Assembly (NCBI RefSeq): GCF_036850765.1
Contig: NC_089491.1
Span: 90,862,740 to 90,926,739, forward strand
Direction: 5' to 3'
Length of the DNA stretch: 64,000 nt
Source: Saccopteryx bilineata
Taxonomy: Eukaryota > Chordata > Mammalia > Chiroptera > Emballonuridae
Part shown: piece by piece, positions 22,888 to 33,853 of the stretch
Layout: every line of letters begins with the position of its first letter
Position numbering within the stretch: the stretch's first letter is position 1
Program-made: the position numbers and the translations under genes
The notes under the pieces: generated by a model
The model's input: only the letters and a program-made list of their open reading frames with translations
What the model was told of the DNA's origin: nothing
Databases searched by the model: none

Positions 22888-23078
22888 CAGGGGTAGACAA
22901 AATACAGCTTGTGGCCCAATCCAACACATTACCTCTTCCTGTAAATATACTATATTTTACTGGAACACAGTCAGATCCTTTCATTTATGTACTATTAAGT
23001 AGCTCTCCCAGAGATGTGTATTCCTGAAATTCTGCAATTTACTACCTGGCTCTATAGAAAATACCTGCCAAACTTGAA
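22888..23078 (+). mobile_element. MER1-like hAT-Charlie MITE fragment
   Basis: It begins 'caggggtagacaaaatacag' and runs through 'tttactggaacacagtcag' and 'tgtactattaagtagct' to 'atacctgccaaacttg', the order of a MER1-type non-autonomous hAT. The copy at 34.67 kb is in the opposite orientation. Confidence 0.7.
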
Positions 23079-23269
23079 GGAGCCGATGCCACCATTTAGA
23101 GTGGATCTCTTCCTTCTGTACCTATATCCCAAGGAACAATTACACTACAATTACATTAGAAACAGATGAAACAACCAGCAATTTGGAACCCTTTAAAAGT
23201 TATTAACAAATCCCAATTTGTTTTATATTATGTTCCAAAAATGCTTACTTTTTTTAAAAGATTATATCA

Positions 23270-23560
23270 ATAGTTATTTATTTTTAATTGAGAAAATTAA
23301 ATTTAATGAGGTGACATTGATCAACATGAGTACATAGGTTTCAGCCAAATATCTCTATAACATTTGAACTGTGATTGTGTTGTGTGCCTATCACTCAAAG
23401 CAAATCACTTTCTGTCACCGTTTATTTGTCCTTCTTTATTCCCTTTCTCCCACAACTTCCTCCCCCTGGTAACCACTTTACTTTTATCTATGTCTATGAG
23501 TCTCAATTTTATATCCCACCTATGTGTAAAATCATCATATAGCTTGCATTTTAATAATTG
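23270..23560 (-). mobile_element. LINE-1 3' end, 5'-truncated
   Basis: On the minus strand, 3'UTR terminal sequence appears as 'aggtgacattgatcaacatg', with the pyrimidine-rich 'cctccccctggtaaccac' and 'ttatatcccacctatg' behind it. Only the final ~290 bp survive. Confidence 0.75.
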
Positions 23561-24320
23561 CTTCTGGAATAAGCATCTAGGAATCCTTACCTGTCTTTGT
23601 GATTGTTTCTCTGTGAAAGTACTGCGCTGAGAAGAAATTTTGATATGTTCTCTACCCTGACAGTTGCTCAGACCTAGAGAATTCAAAATTTCAGACTTAT
23701 AATGGGCATGTCCAAAATAGCCACTATAATACTTCTAATGACAGAAAAGTCACTGTGGAGAAAATAAAGAATGCTTACTTTCTGGGGAGTGACCTCTTTA
23801 AAGCCACCTTACTTAAATAAAGGGTAAAGAAATCAATACAGATATAATACCACTATTAATGTGGCCTGTCAATACAAGGCTATTTTGCATTTTTAAATTC
23901 AGTCGTACAGCAAGTGGGTCATTCAGAGGTCATAGCAGGTGAGGGAAATTCTCATTTTACTTAAGGGCATTTGTTTGTCTCATAGAATCAATTGACCTCA
24001 ATTTTCCCGTAAGTGAAAGATCAGGTAAAATTAAAGTTACTCTTAAACAAGGCATACATTTTACCAGGCTAGCATGAAGGAATAAAAAAGTTACTTCTTA
24101 CTGATGCTTCTACAACTAGATATTATCAACAGTTCTATTACCATTTTTATAGCAAATAACACTGTGACAAGTACTGACAGTACACTTATGTAAAATTAAA
24201 TCACAAAAAAGAAAATAGGATAGGAGGATTTTGTAAATCTTCAAAGATTTTTATCAAATTGTGCAGTGCACCATTTTGTTCTAAGAAGAGTCTTTACAGA
24301 AAAACAATGTAAGTTGAGGT
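23561..24320. other. AT-rich unique sequence
   Basis: No gene or repeat recognised. Confidence 0.35.
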
Positions 24321-24321
24321 A

Positions 24322-24731
24322 TTTTTTTTCCTTTTTTTTTTTTTTTTGTATTTTTCTGAAGCTAGAAACCAGGAGAGACAGTCAGACAGACTCCCGCATG
24401 CCCCCGACCAGGATCCACCCGGCACGCCCACCAGGGGCGACGCTCTGCCCACCAGGGGGCGATGCTCTGCCCATCTGGGGCGACGCTCTGCCACGACCAG
24501 AGCCACTCCAGCGCCTGGGGCAGAGGCCAAGGAGCCATTCCCAGCGCCCGGGCCATCTTTGCTCCAATGGAGCCTTGGCTGCGGGAAGGGAAGAGAGAGA
24601 CAGAGAGGAAGGAGAGGGGGAGGAGTGGAGAAGCAAATGGGTGCTTCTCCTGTGTGCCCTGGCTGGGAATCAAACCCAGGACTTCTACATGCCAGGCCGA
24701 CGCTCTACCACTGAGCCAACCAGCCAGGGCC
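24322..24731 (-). mobile_element. ~370-bp tRNA-derived SINE ('gccctgg' family) with extra internal units
   Basis: Full reverse-strand copy with poly-T at 24322-24348. Compared with the copies at 12.5 and 21.7 kb, the 'cgacgctctgcccaccagggg' segment is present three times in a row at about 24430-24500, lengthening the element. Confidence 0.9.
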
Positions 24732-24732
24732 T

Positions 24733-25105
24733 TTTTTCCTTTTTTTAAAGAGAGAGAGAGAGAGACAGAGACAGACAGGAAGGGAGAGAGATGAGAAGCA
24801 TCAATTCTTTGTTGCGGTACCTTAGTTGTTCATGGACAGCTTTCTCATATGTGCCTTGACCAGTGGTTACAGCAGAGCAAGTGACCCTTTCCTCAAGCCA
24901 GTGACCTTTTAGATCAAGCCAGCAACCATGTGTCATGTCTATGATCCCACACTCAAACCAGAAACCCTGTGATAAGTTGGTGAGCCCATGCTCAAGCTGA
25001 ATAAGCCTACACTCAAGCTGGCAACCTCAGGGTTTCAAACCTGGGTCCTCTGCATCCAAGTCTGACACTCTATCCACTCACTGCACCACCACCTGCTCAG
25101 GCAGG
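24733..25105 (-). mobile_element. ~330-bp tRNA-derived SINE ('gcctgaccaggc' family)
   Basis: Poly-T and GA-rich tail at the left, then 'catatgtgccttgaccagtgg' and a head ending 'ctgctcaggc' at 25105. The adjacent SINE (24322-24731) appears to have inserted at its A-rich tail. Confidence 0.88.
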
Positions 25106-26500
25106 CACAGTATTTCTTATAAACATACTTACATTACATTATTAGGGGCTTTTTATTAGTTCCAATGGGGACCTGAAACACATGTAAGGAAACTCAATTT
25201 TAAAAAATGTAGTAAAGACTTTGAAATATTTGATAGAAATGTTGAGTAAAATATCTATCTTGGCAAATAAAATAGAAAGAATTATTTGATCTGAGATTCT
25301 AGAGAAATATGTAATAAAGCAATGGTTCTTAAAATTTACCCGTTTGTGTGCAAAAGCAAAACACTTAACTTTTATTTAAAAACAAACAGAATATTAAGCT
25401 TTACTAATGTTGAAACATTAATTGGTACTAATACTTTTATTCATTCCTATAGATTACTCACCAGAAGAGGTTATTATGAAGAAAAAATGAGAGTTGTACA
25501 ATGTAGGGAGGTTAGCAATTGCACCCTCATTCATACATTTGCCTTAATATCTTACAATATATGAGAGCTTATACATATGTATTTCATAAATATACACCAG
25601 TTTTCCTCATCTAATTATTTACAAGGGTTACAGTGTGTTTCTCAGGTGAAAATGATTTAAAAAATGAACTAAAAAATTGAGTGAAATGATAGGCTTCATC
25701 TACTCACTCACTGGAAAATTTGAGGCTGCAACTGGGTTGACTCCAGTATATGCCACCAGCTCACTCCCTTTCTCTTTGTCATGCTTTGTTTCCCACTGTC
25801 AGTTTTTTTCAGTTGCCCTTATTCTCTTGAGCTATAGACTAAGATATTTTCCTTGATTAGAAAGATGCCCATGAGCCAAGCAACCTTATACCTTATAGAT
25901 ACAAATTCTAAAGAGAAAAAACAAAAATTCCCACCTTCTATTTGTTAAATCTAATGGAAGAAAACTTATTGACTCTAATTTGGTCAAAGCAACTGATGCT
26001 GCTTATAAATCTTAGGATACATGAAAATAAAAACACAAACATCTCAGTTGTGTTGCAGCATGTATATCAAAACTCATAATTTAAAAAAGAAAAAGAAATA
26101 TCCAATAAAAAAGTCTTACATATATTTCTCCAGTAAAGAATTTAAGTTGTACACACACAAAATTAGAAGTTTGAGGGTGGGGAATTATATATGCAAACTA
26201 CTGAGTAGTATTGTTAAGACTAATTGCATTTTTAATAGCATGCTTCAGAAATAAAGAAAAAAACTAGTACTATCAGATATCCTCATGAGTTCTACGAATT
26301 TGATTGGTAATATTCCAATGGAGGTATTATTTCTTGAAATTTTTAAAGATAATTTATTTAGAATACAATGACATGAATTTTATATATTTTTTCTAATTAT
26401 AAATATTTTATTAAAACATTGTTTGAAATACATAATTTTCTAAAAAGTAAAAAAATATCTGAAACTCAAAATGTAATATATTTTAGAAAATCTCTATAGT
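25106..26500. other. AT-rich unique sequence
   Basis: No gene or repeat recognised. The frames at 25322 and 26021 are AT-driven and lack motifs. Confidence 0.4.
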
Positions 26501-26514
26501 CTCCTCCAATTCTT

Positions 26515-27772
26515 TTTTTTTTTAAATAATTTTATTTTTTTAATGGGGTGACATCAATAAATCAGGATACATATATTCAAAGATAACTAGTCCAGGGTAT
26601 CTTGTCATTCAATTATGTTGCATACCCATCACCCAAAGTCAGATTGTCCTCTGTCACCTTCTATCTTGTTTTCTTTGTGCCCCTCCCCCTCCCCCTTTCC
26701 CTCTCCCATTCCCCCCTCCCCCCCCGTAACCACCACACTCTTATCAATGTCTCTTAGTTTCACTTTTATGTCCCACCTACGTATGGAATGATGCAGTTCC
26801 TGGTTTTTTCCGATTTACTTATTTCGCTTCGTATCATGTTATCAAGATCCCACCATTTTGCTGTAAATGTTCCAATGTCATCATTTCTTATGGCTGAGTA
26901 GTATTCCATAGTGTATATGTGCCACATCTTCTTTATCCAGTCATCTATTGATGGGCTTTTTGGTTGTTTCCATGTCCTGGCCACTGTGAACAATGCTGCA
27001 ATAAACATGGGGCTGCATGTGTCTTTACGTATCAATGTTTCTGAGTTTTTGGGGTATATACCCAGTAGAGGGATTGCTGGGTCATAAGGTAGTTCTATTT
27101 TCAGTTTTTTGAGGAACCACCATACTTTCTTCCATAATGGTTGTACTACTTTACATTCCCACCAACAGTGTATGAGGGTTCCTTTTTCTCCACAGCTTCT
27201 CCAACATTTGCTATTACCTGTCTTGCTAATAATAGCTAATCGAACAGGTGTGAGGTGGTATCTCATTGCCGTTTTGATTTGCATTTCTCTAATAGCTAAA
27301 GAAGATGAGCATCTTTTCATATATCTGTTGGCCATTTGTATTTCTTCCTGGGAGAAGTGTCTGTTCATATCCTCTTCCCATTTTTTTATGGGATTGTTTG
27401 TTTGTTTGTTGTTGAGTTTTATGAGTTCTTTGTATATTTTGGATATTAGGCCCTTATCTGAGCTGTTGTTTGAAAATATCATTTCCCATTTAGTTGGCTT
27501 TCTGTTTATTTTGTTATCAGTTTCTCTTGCTGAGCAAAAACTTCTTAGTCTGATGTAGTCCCATTCATTAATTTTTGCCTTCACTTCTTGCCTGTGGAGT
27601 CAAATTCATAAAATGCTCTTTAAAACCCAGGTCCATGAGTTGAGTACCTATGTCTTCTTCTATGTACTTAATTGTTTCAGGTCTTATGTTTAGATCTTTG
27701 ATCCATTTTGAGTTAATTTTTGTACAGGGGGAGAGACTGTAGTCCAGTTTCATTCTTTTGCATGTGGCTTTC
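26515..27772 (-). mobile_element. LINE-1, 5'-truncated, with TSD
   Basis: The last ~1.26 kb of an L1: the ORF2 C-terminus, a C-rich tract on the plus strand (26680-26725, G-rich in L1 sense), the 3'UTR end and a poly-A. The perfect 14-bp TSD CTCCTCCAATTCTT lies at 26501-26514 and 27773-27786. It is very similar to the tail at 47.03 kb. Confidence 0.95.
26766..27753 (-). pseudogene. LINE-1 ORF2p C-terminal fragment
   Basis: ORF2p is the L1 endonuclease and reverse transcriptase; only the region after the RT domain remains here. Two frames (27753-27568 and 27584-26766) join through one frameshift near 27580. The cysteine-rich domain is visible as CWRSC...H...C (C-X3-C-X7-H-X4-C), followed by '[13 protein letters not shown]' and 'MEYYSAIR', all hallmarks of the L1 ORF2 end. 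There is no start codon of its own, because the insertion is 5'-truncated. Confidence 0.88.
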
Positions 27773-28143
27773 CTCCTCCAATTCTTAACATTTAATGTCT
27801 CTATAATTAATGTCTAAGTCTTGAAAGATTTAATGTTTTAGAAGTGTTGCATTTCTAAGATCATTCTTTTAATAGAGAGTAAGGAAATGTTTTCTATGTT
27901 AAATTTGTAACCAGGATATACAAATCATGGTCTCTGTTTCTAAAACTGACTTTTAAATGTTTTATTACATAAATCCCCTGTAGGGCCTTCATCACATGTA
28001 TTTACACAAGTATTATGTTAGTAACTACCAGAAGATTCCATTTTTAAGCAGTGGTCCCCAACTCCCGGGCCACGGACCAGTACTGGGCCGTGGGCCATTT
28101 GGTACCGGTCCGCAGAGAAAGAATAAATAACTTACATTATTTC

Positions 28144-28511
28144 TGTAAGGTATTTTTCCCCGCCGAGAAGGAAGGAAGGGGCCGGAGCCACAAAGTGTGG
28201 AATAACAAAAGGCTTTATTAAGTACAGCGCATCCCGCCCAGTAAGGTTCCCTGGGCCCGAGGAAAGATGGAGGAGATGGAGGCCAGGGAAGTCGCAAAGA
28301 TTAAACCGCATGGGAGATATTTAAAGGGGTCCCTCTAGGGAAGTTGGGCTAATATGACATGGTGAAATCTCACTGGCTGGCAGACGGTCGCTTTTTTCCA
28401 AAGGGTTCCTGTGAAGCTTCTTTTGGCACGCTTGGTTGTGGGTGGTCCTAGCCAAAGTTCGCGGGTCTGGGTTCCCCACGTGACCATCCCCCATTATCCA
28501 CCGACCTTATA
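28144..28511 (-). repeat. ERV 3' LTR
   Basis: Same length and order as the 5' LTR, with the AATAAA signal at plus positions 28214-28219. The outer end toward the interior reads TATAAGGT instead of TGTAAGGT. The polypurine tract expected just before it is only weakly recognisable. Confidence 0.92.
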
Positions 28512-28526
28512 TTCTGACCTTTTGTG

Positions 28527-28964
28527 TTAAGTAAAATAAAGGGTGCTGGTTATTCGTCTGGCTACCTCCTGCTGATTAGGGGCATCATGGGGAGGGGGAG
28601 ATTGGAAGGTGGTGGCTTTGAGGGGTGTCAGGAGGAACATCTGTGTGGCCATGATTGGAGAAACTTCACGGATGCGGTCTTGTAAGGATTTTAAAAAAAG
28701 GAGAAGTAAAAGGGGAATTTGCAGGGTCCAGCGTTTTGGTGAGCTGGAGATGGATGGAGTCCAGTGGTTCTGACTGATAGTGATCCTGTAAGGAGGCAAG
28801 CTTGAGGCAAAATTGCATGTCAGGAGTGGCGTAAAAAGGGGAAAGGAAGGGGACCCATCCATTTCCATAACCAAGACCTGTGAGAGAATTAGAGGTCCAG
28901 AGTGTGATGGCAAAACAGAGAAGTTAGCCCCCGTGTCCACAAGAAATAAGATGGACTTACCCAC
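28527..28964 (-). pseudogene. ERV protease start fused by deletion to envelope-tail-like sequence
   Basis: The frame is 145 codons. Residues ~7-16 contain the aspartyl protease active site LVDTGANFSV (D-T-G at plus positions ~28929-28937). The second protease half with its flap and GRD-type motif is not recognisable. Residues ~85-145 instead hold a Leu-rich hydrophobic run followed by LQDRIREVS and a short polar tail, resembling the end of a class I envelope transmembrane subunit, and the 3' LTR follows directly. The inferred cause is one deletion that removed pol and most of env. A TGA at 28965-28967 precedes the segment. Confidence 0.65.
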
Positions 28965-29006
28965 TCATTGCAGCATACCCTGGGTTCTCTGAGTCCAGGC
29001 TGTGTC

Positions 29007-29210
29007 CTAGGAGTTCAAGCGATGCACCCACCTGGTTGGATTGACCTCCCATTGGGGCGGCTTGTCCCCCATGTAGAGGCGCCGAGGAAAAGCCTGTTGC
29101 CCAAAAGGGCAATCACTCCGCCAGTGACTGGGCTGCTTGCAGTCAGGGCAGGACTCATGGGCAGCCGCCGGCAGGGGCCCTGCCAGGACCAGTGGTCCTG
29201 CTTGCCACAC
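29007..29210 (-). pseudogene. ERV gag nucleocapsid remnant with one CCHC zinc knuckle
   Basis: A 67-codon open stretch contains CPDCKQPSHWRSDC (C-X2-C-X4-H-X4-C, plus positions 29109-29150), the RNA-packaging knuckle of retroviral Gag. A single knuckle is typical of gammaretrovirus-like elements. It ends in TAG (plus 29007-29009), and the protease segment lies in the same frame downstream. Upstream gag (about 29220-30380) is too decayed for me to divide into domains. Confidence 0.8.
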
Positions 29211-30404
29211 TTAAAGCAAGCTGCTGGTGCAGTTTCTCTTTGTGGCTTGAACTTGGGTCAGGTACTTCCTGTGCCTTGCCCCTGTTGTTCTACGAGCCTC
29301 AGGGCTGCCACAAGAGCCGGGGTTTGGAGTGTTACCTTCTGCTGCGTGCGGGCCTGGCGAACAGCCTTGGCCTGTTTCTACTAGTTGGGACCATTAAAAA
29401 CTTTAAATGCCGTGTTCACAGGTCCCGGATAGGAGTTTGGGGGGGTTGAGAATAAGAGGAGGGAGGCTTGTGCAGAGCCCGGCACCCAGATCCTGCAGGA
29501 AACGCTAGAACCAAAGGCAGGACAGGGCCAGAACTTCCTGCAAGAAAATTGGGGTTGGACGTCCTGAAAACCGGTGTAAGAGCCAATGCCAGGCTAAGAA
29601 TGGCCTGACAGAAGAGTGGTTTAAGAACACAGTGGAGAAGGGAAGGACCTCTAACCATCAGGAGAGGAGAAAGAGAGATGGTAGTGGTGAATAAGAAACA
29701 GGTTTTTGTGAAGGGAGGGGAGGGGTCTCTCAGAGGGAAGAGACCCAAGCCAAAAGAGGTCCGCAGAGGGACCAGAGAAAAGTCCCGAGAGAGGGGCGCC
29801 CCCGGGGGTCAGACAGGAGGGAGAGAGAGTTGGGAGTTCGCGGAGAAGGAAAGATCAGGAGTGGAGGTTTTAGGTGAGGTTTCTCTAGCCAGAAAAAGGC
29901 CTGTGCAGTGGAACAGACAGCGCAGAGATTAAGGACGGGTGTGCGAATAATTAGAAGCCGTGTATGTAAGAGATCTCCGGTCAGTTCCCAGCTTTTTTAG
30001 CGATAGTTAAATTGGTGAGGGTGTTAACACTCAAAGTACCTTCAGTAGGCTAATTCAGTGGTTTCTTCTTTAGGGAGGGAGATTCCTGTGCTCCTATGGC
30101 TGCCCTCAGTCCTCGGAGTGGTCAGATTTGAGTATTAGCGTCATAAAGCTCAAGGTCTGGCCACAGATGGAAAAGGTAAAGTGGATATGCTTGGGACATC
30201 TCCACAAGCACATGCACTTGGACAAAAAGACTTCCTTGACATAGCTACAGTTTCAGACAGGGAGTCTTGGTGGAAAGAACTGAGAGGAAGGCTGGAGGCA
30301 GGGGACTTACTGCACCGTGCACTGAAGTGGGTGGAAGGTCAGAGATCCTGGTTCTTTCTCAGAGGGGATGAGGAAGAGGAGCAGTCCTTGCCGACTTCAA
30401 CTCT

Positions 30405-30422
30405 TCCTGGGTTTCAGCACCA
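30405..30422 (-). other. ERV primer-binding site, tRNA-Phe type
   Basis: On the minus strand, three bases after the LTR, the sequence TGGTGCTGAAACCCAGGA matches the complement of the 3' end of tRNA-Phe at 16 of 18 positions. This supports an ERV-F-like, Phe-primed lineage. Confidence 0.8.
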
Positions 30423-30425
30423 AAA

Positions 30426-30793
30426 TGTAAGGTATTTTTACCCCGCCAAGAAGGAAGGAAAGGGGCTGGAGCTACAAAGTGTGGAATAACAAAAGGCTTT
30501 ATTGAGTACAGCGCATCCCACCCAGCAAGGTTCTCTGGCCCCCAGGAAAGATGGAGGAGATGGAGGCCAGGAAAGTTGCAAGGATTAAACCGCATGGGAG
30601 ATATTTAAAGGGGTCCTCTAGGGAAGTTGGGCTAATATGACATGGTGAAATCTCACTGGCTGGCAGACGGTCGCTTTTTTCCAAAGGGTTCCTGTGAAGC
30701 CTCTTTTGGCGTACTTGGTTGTGGGTGGTCCTAGCCAAGTTCACGGGTCTGGGTTCCCCACGTGACCATCCTCCATTATCCACCGACCTTACA
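30426..30793 (-). repeat. ERV 5' LTR
   Basis: 368 bp with the inverted termini TGTAAGGT and ACCTTACA. In proviral sense it has a TTTAAA-type TATA-like box at about 30604-30609 and an AATAAA polyadenylation signal (plus-strand TTTATT at 30498-30503), a normal U3-R-U5 order. Any promoter activity today is untested. Confidence 0.92.
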
Positions 30794-31164
30794 ATTTCCA
30801 TTTTATTTATATTTAAGTTTGAACGATGCTTTATTTTTTTTTAAAAAATGACCAGATTCCCCCTGTTACAACCATCTAAGACTCACTCTTGATGCTTGTC
30901 TCAGTCACATGATACATTTATCCGTCTCACCCTAAAGGTCGATCCGTGAAAATATTTTCTGACATTAAACCAGTCCGTGGCCCAAAGAAGGTTGGGGACC
31001 ACTATTTTAAAGTATATAAATTGAGAGTCAGGTTTGTTGAAGTTTAATAGCTTATTTTTGACTGTGTGAATATCTGATAATTCATTAAGCTGCTTCCTAG
31101 ATATGTAAATTAAAAGAGTAAATTTTAAGAATTCTTACCACAAAAAACATTTTTATTTTCTTTT

Positions 31165-31330
31165 TTGAATTTTTGTTGTATGTATATGAGATGATGGATG
31201 CTAACTAAACTTATAGTTGTAATCATGTCAAAATATATGTAAGTCAAATCATTATGCTGTATACCTTAAACTTATACAGTGATCTATGTCAATTATATCT
31301 CAATAAAACTAAAGAAAAGACCCAATATTA
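31165..31330 (+). mobile_element. Old LINE-1 3' end
   Basis: 'gagatgatggatgctaac', 'ttatgctgtataccttaaac' and 'tcaattatatctcaataaaac' follow the order of an L1MA/L1MC-type 3' terminus, ending in an A-rich tail. Confidence 0.75.
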
Positions 31331-31334
31331 TTGT

Positions 31335-32080
31335 GAGATAGACATTTTTTAAAACAAAACTATTGACCAAGTATGTTTAACATTCTCTAAATTAAAATAA
31401 ATTGTGTCAGTTTAACTGGAGAAAAGTACATTTCAGACCATGGATGCTGTCAAGATTTTATTTATATCACTACTTGCTCTTAAAACTGGAAAATGGTCTG
31501 AAAACTTAAATGGGTTTGACATATTCAGTTCATGAAGTGTGTCATTTAATTAAATTCACATGCACATTTCTTTCTTTAAAAAAGTGGAGCTTTCTATTTT
31601 CTTATTTCTTATTTGGATGGATTTTGGTAAAGCATTTGGACAGAGACTGTTCCTAAAATAGCTATAGTTTGAGACCATTTCAAAATTCAATACAATCACA
31701 TATGTTTGTAAACACAAAATGTTATTTTTTCACTTTTATAAAATGTAAAATAGCCATTGAGAGACATCTGAAATTCCAGATGGATTAAAGAGCTATATTT
31801 TTTTTCTATAAAACTATAAAAATATTAGATAAAAATAAAGAAAATGCTTATTTTAGAGTCTTTGATTGGGAGTGTCTTTTCTAAGAAGGATGCAAAACAC
31901 ATAATTATATAAGACAGACAAATTTTATAATATTATGTTGGAAAAATATACCTCAAACAATGTTGCAAGATATGTAAAACAGCAAATTTTCTGCTCAACG
32001 AAAGAGTCAATAATTTTTAAAAAAGCAAATATCCTTAAGACAACCCACTTGAAAAAAAATGTATGTAGGTAGATAATTCA
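31335..32080. other. AT-rich unique sequence
   Basis: No gene or repeat recognised. Confidence 0.35.
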
Positions 32081-32084
32081 TGAA

Positions 32085-32765
32085 AGCAGAAATACAAGTG
32101 ACTAATAATCATTAAAGATATATATTGCATTATAACAAAAGCAATACAATAGCATTTCGCATTAGATTGAAATGATAAGACTGAAGGTGTATAGTGTTGC
32201 AAACAGTATAATGAACAACCTCATGCATTGGAAGAGTCATTGGAGGGCAATGTGATTTTTCAGAATATCAGATGCACAAGTTTTCCTTGCAGAGATTTAT
32301 TTTAAAAAATACATGTATGTGTGTTTCTTATGACATAGCCTAAATTAGGATTAAAAAAATTTGAAAATATTCTTAAAGTCCTTTAATATGTGAGTAGCTA
32401 GGTAAAATGTGGCATATCCATTTCACAGCACCTGTGAAATGATTAATATAGGTCCACCTGACTTGAAATGGAAATATTTATTTTGATATATTTTTATATA
32501 AAAACAGAAAAATTTAGAACAATGTATTATAAAATAATACTCTTTAAATTAACCAAATAAAACAATAACCCCTCTAATAACCATTTTTATATGTGAAAAA
32601 AAATATTGGGAAGGATATAAACCAAAGTATTAATAGTGGCTAATCCTGTGGGAGAAGAGACTGAGGTAGAGAAAAAAATTACCATTTATGTTACATGATT
32701 CTGCAATACTTTGAAATTTAAGCAATAAACATGTTTTGACATAAATAAAAATATTTGGAAAGTTT
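32085..32765 (+). mobile_element. Ancient LINE-1 3' region
   Basis: Diverged L1 3' sequence: 'aaacagtataatgaacaacctc', 'ccttaatatgtgagtagctaggtaaaatgtgg' and 'ataaaccaaagtattaatagtggc' occur in L1 order and end near 'aagcaataaacatg'. All frames are broken. Confidence 0.55.
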
Positions 32766-32810
32766 TAAAAGTTATGTTGTAATTCACTACTAATTATAAT
32801 CACATATGCT

Positions 32811-32954
32811 TTTTTTTTTTTTTTTTTTCTTTTTTGAGAGGGGGGAGAGATGGAAACATCAAGCTGTTTGATCCTGTATGTGCTCTGACCCGGGAATTGA
32901 ACCAGCAACCTTTAAGCTCTGGAACAAACAACCAAGCTATTTGACCAGGGTCTA
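32811..32954 (-). mobile_element. Old Ves-like SINE
   Basis: Poly-T (32811-32829), a GA-rich body and a tRNA head with B-box-type 'ggttcaattcc' read on the minus strand. It sits against another SINE remnant. Confidence 0.7.
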
Positions 32955-33075
32955 TTCTTTTTTAATTTATTTTCAGACAGGTAGAGAGAGGAAGGGAAAG
33001 AGAGGGAAGAAGTATTCATTTGTTGATCCACTCTGTTTTGCATTCTTTGGTTGCTTTCTATGTGTGTCCTGAGAG
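32955..33075 (-). mobile_element. Older Ves-like SINE tail remnant
   Basis: 'tttaatttattttcagacagg', a GA-rich run and 'cattctttggttgctttctatgtgtg' are the 3' half of a second, older SINE. The younger SINE seems to have replaced or interrupted the remainder. Confidence 0.5.
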
Positions 33076-33805
33076 GATAAAATGAATAGACAAGAATAAA
33101 TGAAACCATAAATAAAAGCAGGTATATTGCTTTATCAGGTGAATATTCGCATGTAAAAATTCAATACAAAGAACTTCTGTTTGTTTGAAAAAGTAAAGTC
33201 AACTTATGTCACCTTCTCCAATTATCTTAGTCACGTACAAAATTACAGAGAAGAGGTAAAGGATGATAAAGTGGTTTTTATGAACTTAAAACCGGGCTGG
33301 TCAATTAATTACTTCCCAAATCTTGAGCTACTTTTAACCTTTTTCATGAATGCAGATCTCTAAGATTTTTTCAGCCTTTGAAATTTCAATTAAGATATAA
33401 TAGTGTAAAATATTAAGATAAACATAGAGACCCAATTATATGTGAAAAGTCAGGTAGAGAGTAAACATTTAATGAACAACATGCTAATAAAACTATTTTA
33501 GGCATCTTCTATGATGCTTACTGTAGAACTTTCTGACAGAACGGAATTAAATTCTCACACCATACATTGTAATCAAGGATCCTTTGATGACAAATTCTGT
33601 TCCTTTTGCCCCTAAATACCACATGACATCAATTATCTTTAAAAAGGACAAGATGGTTTCTTTTGAATTAGAGCTAAGGCACTACACACAAATACTTTTG
33701 GTAGAGGCAACACTAAATATTCAATAAATTACACTTTGCTGAGATACATATATTTATATAGACATCTGTCTATTCCTATGCTTATCTAGATTAGTAGTAC
33801 ATATT
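33076..33805. other. AT-rich unique sequence
   Basis: No gene or repeat recognised. Confidence 0.35.
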
Positions 33806-33819
33806 ACATACACAATATA

Positions 33820-33835
<16 letters not shown>

Positions 33836-33853
<18 letters not shown>

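Larger units (their letters stand above)
28144..30793 (-). mobile_element. Endogenous retrovirus, class I (gammaretrovirus-like), internally deleted
   Basis: A complete proviral outline in minus orientation: 5' LTR 30426-30793, primer-binding site 30405-30422, ~1.9 kb interior, 3' LTR 28144-28511. The TSD is ATTTC (28139-28143 and 30794-30798). The interior retains a gag nucleocapsid zinc knuckle, a protease active site and an envelope-tail-like piece. Reverse transcriptase, RNase H, integrase and most of env are missing, so it cannot be autonomous. By hand alignment the LTRs differ by about 19 substitutions and four single-base indels (~5%), so the insertion is not recent. Confidence 0.92.
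28049..31004. mobile_element. hAT-type MITE (~300 bp) containing an ERV
   Basis: Terminal inverted repeats are CAGTGGTCCCCAAC at 28049 and GTTGGGGACCACT ending about 31003. An 8-bp TSD follows with one mismatch (TTTTTAAG at 28041-28048, TTTTAAAG at 31005-31012). Without the ERV the element is ~300 bp with no coding capacity. The two halves are 28049-28138 and 30799-31004. The '...ggccacggaccag...' arms pair imperfectly with each other. Confidence 0.82.

Noticed and set aside
29416..29932. Frames of 84-110 codons on both strands inside the ERV interior
   Set aside because: They lie in decayed gag; no capsid or matrix motif could be identified, so they are not called as separate proteins.
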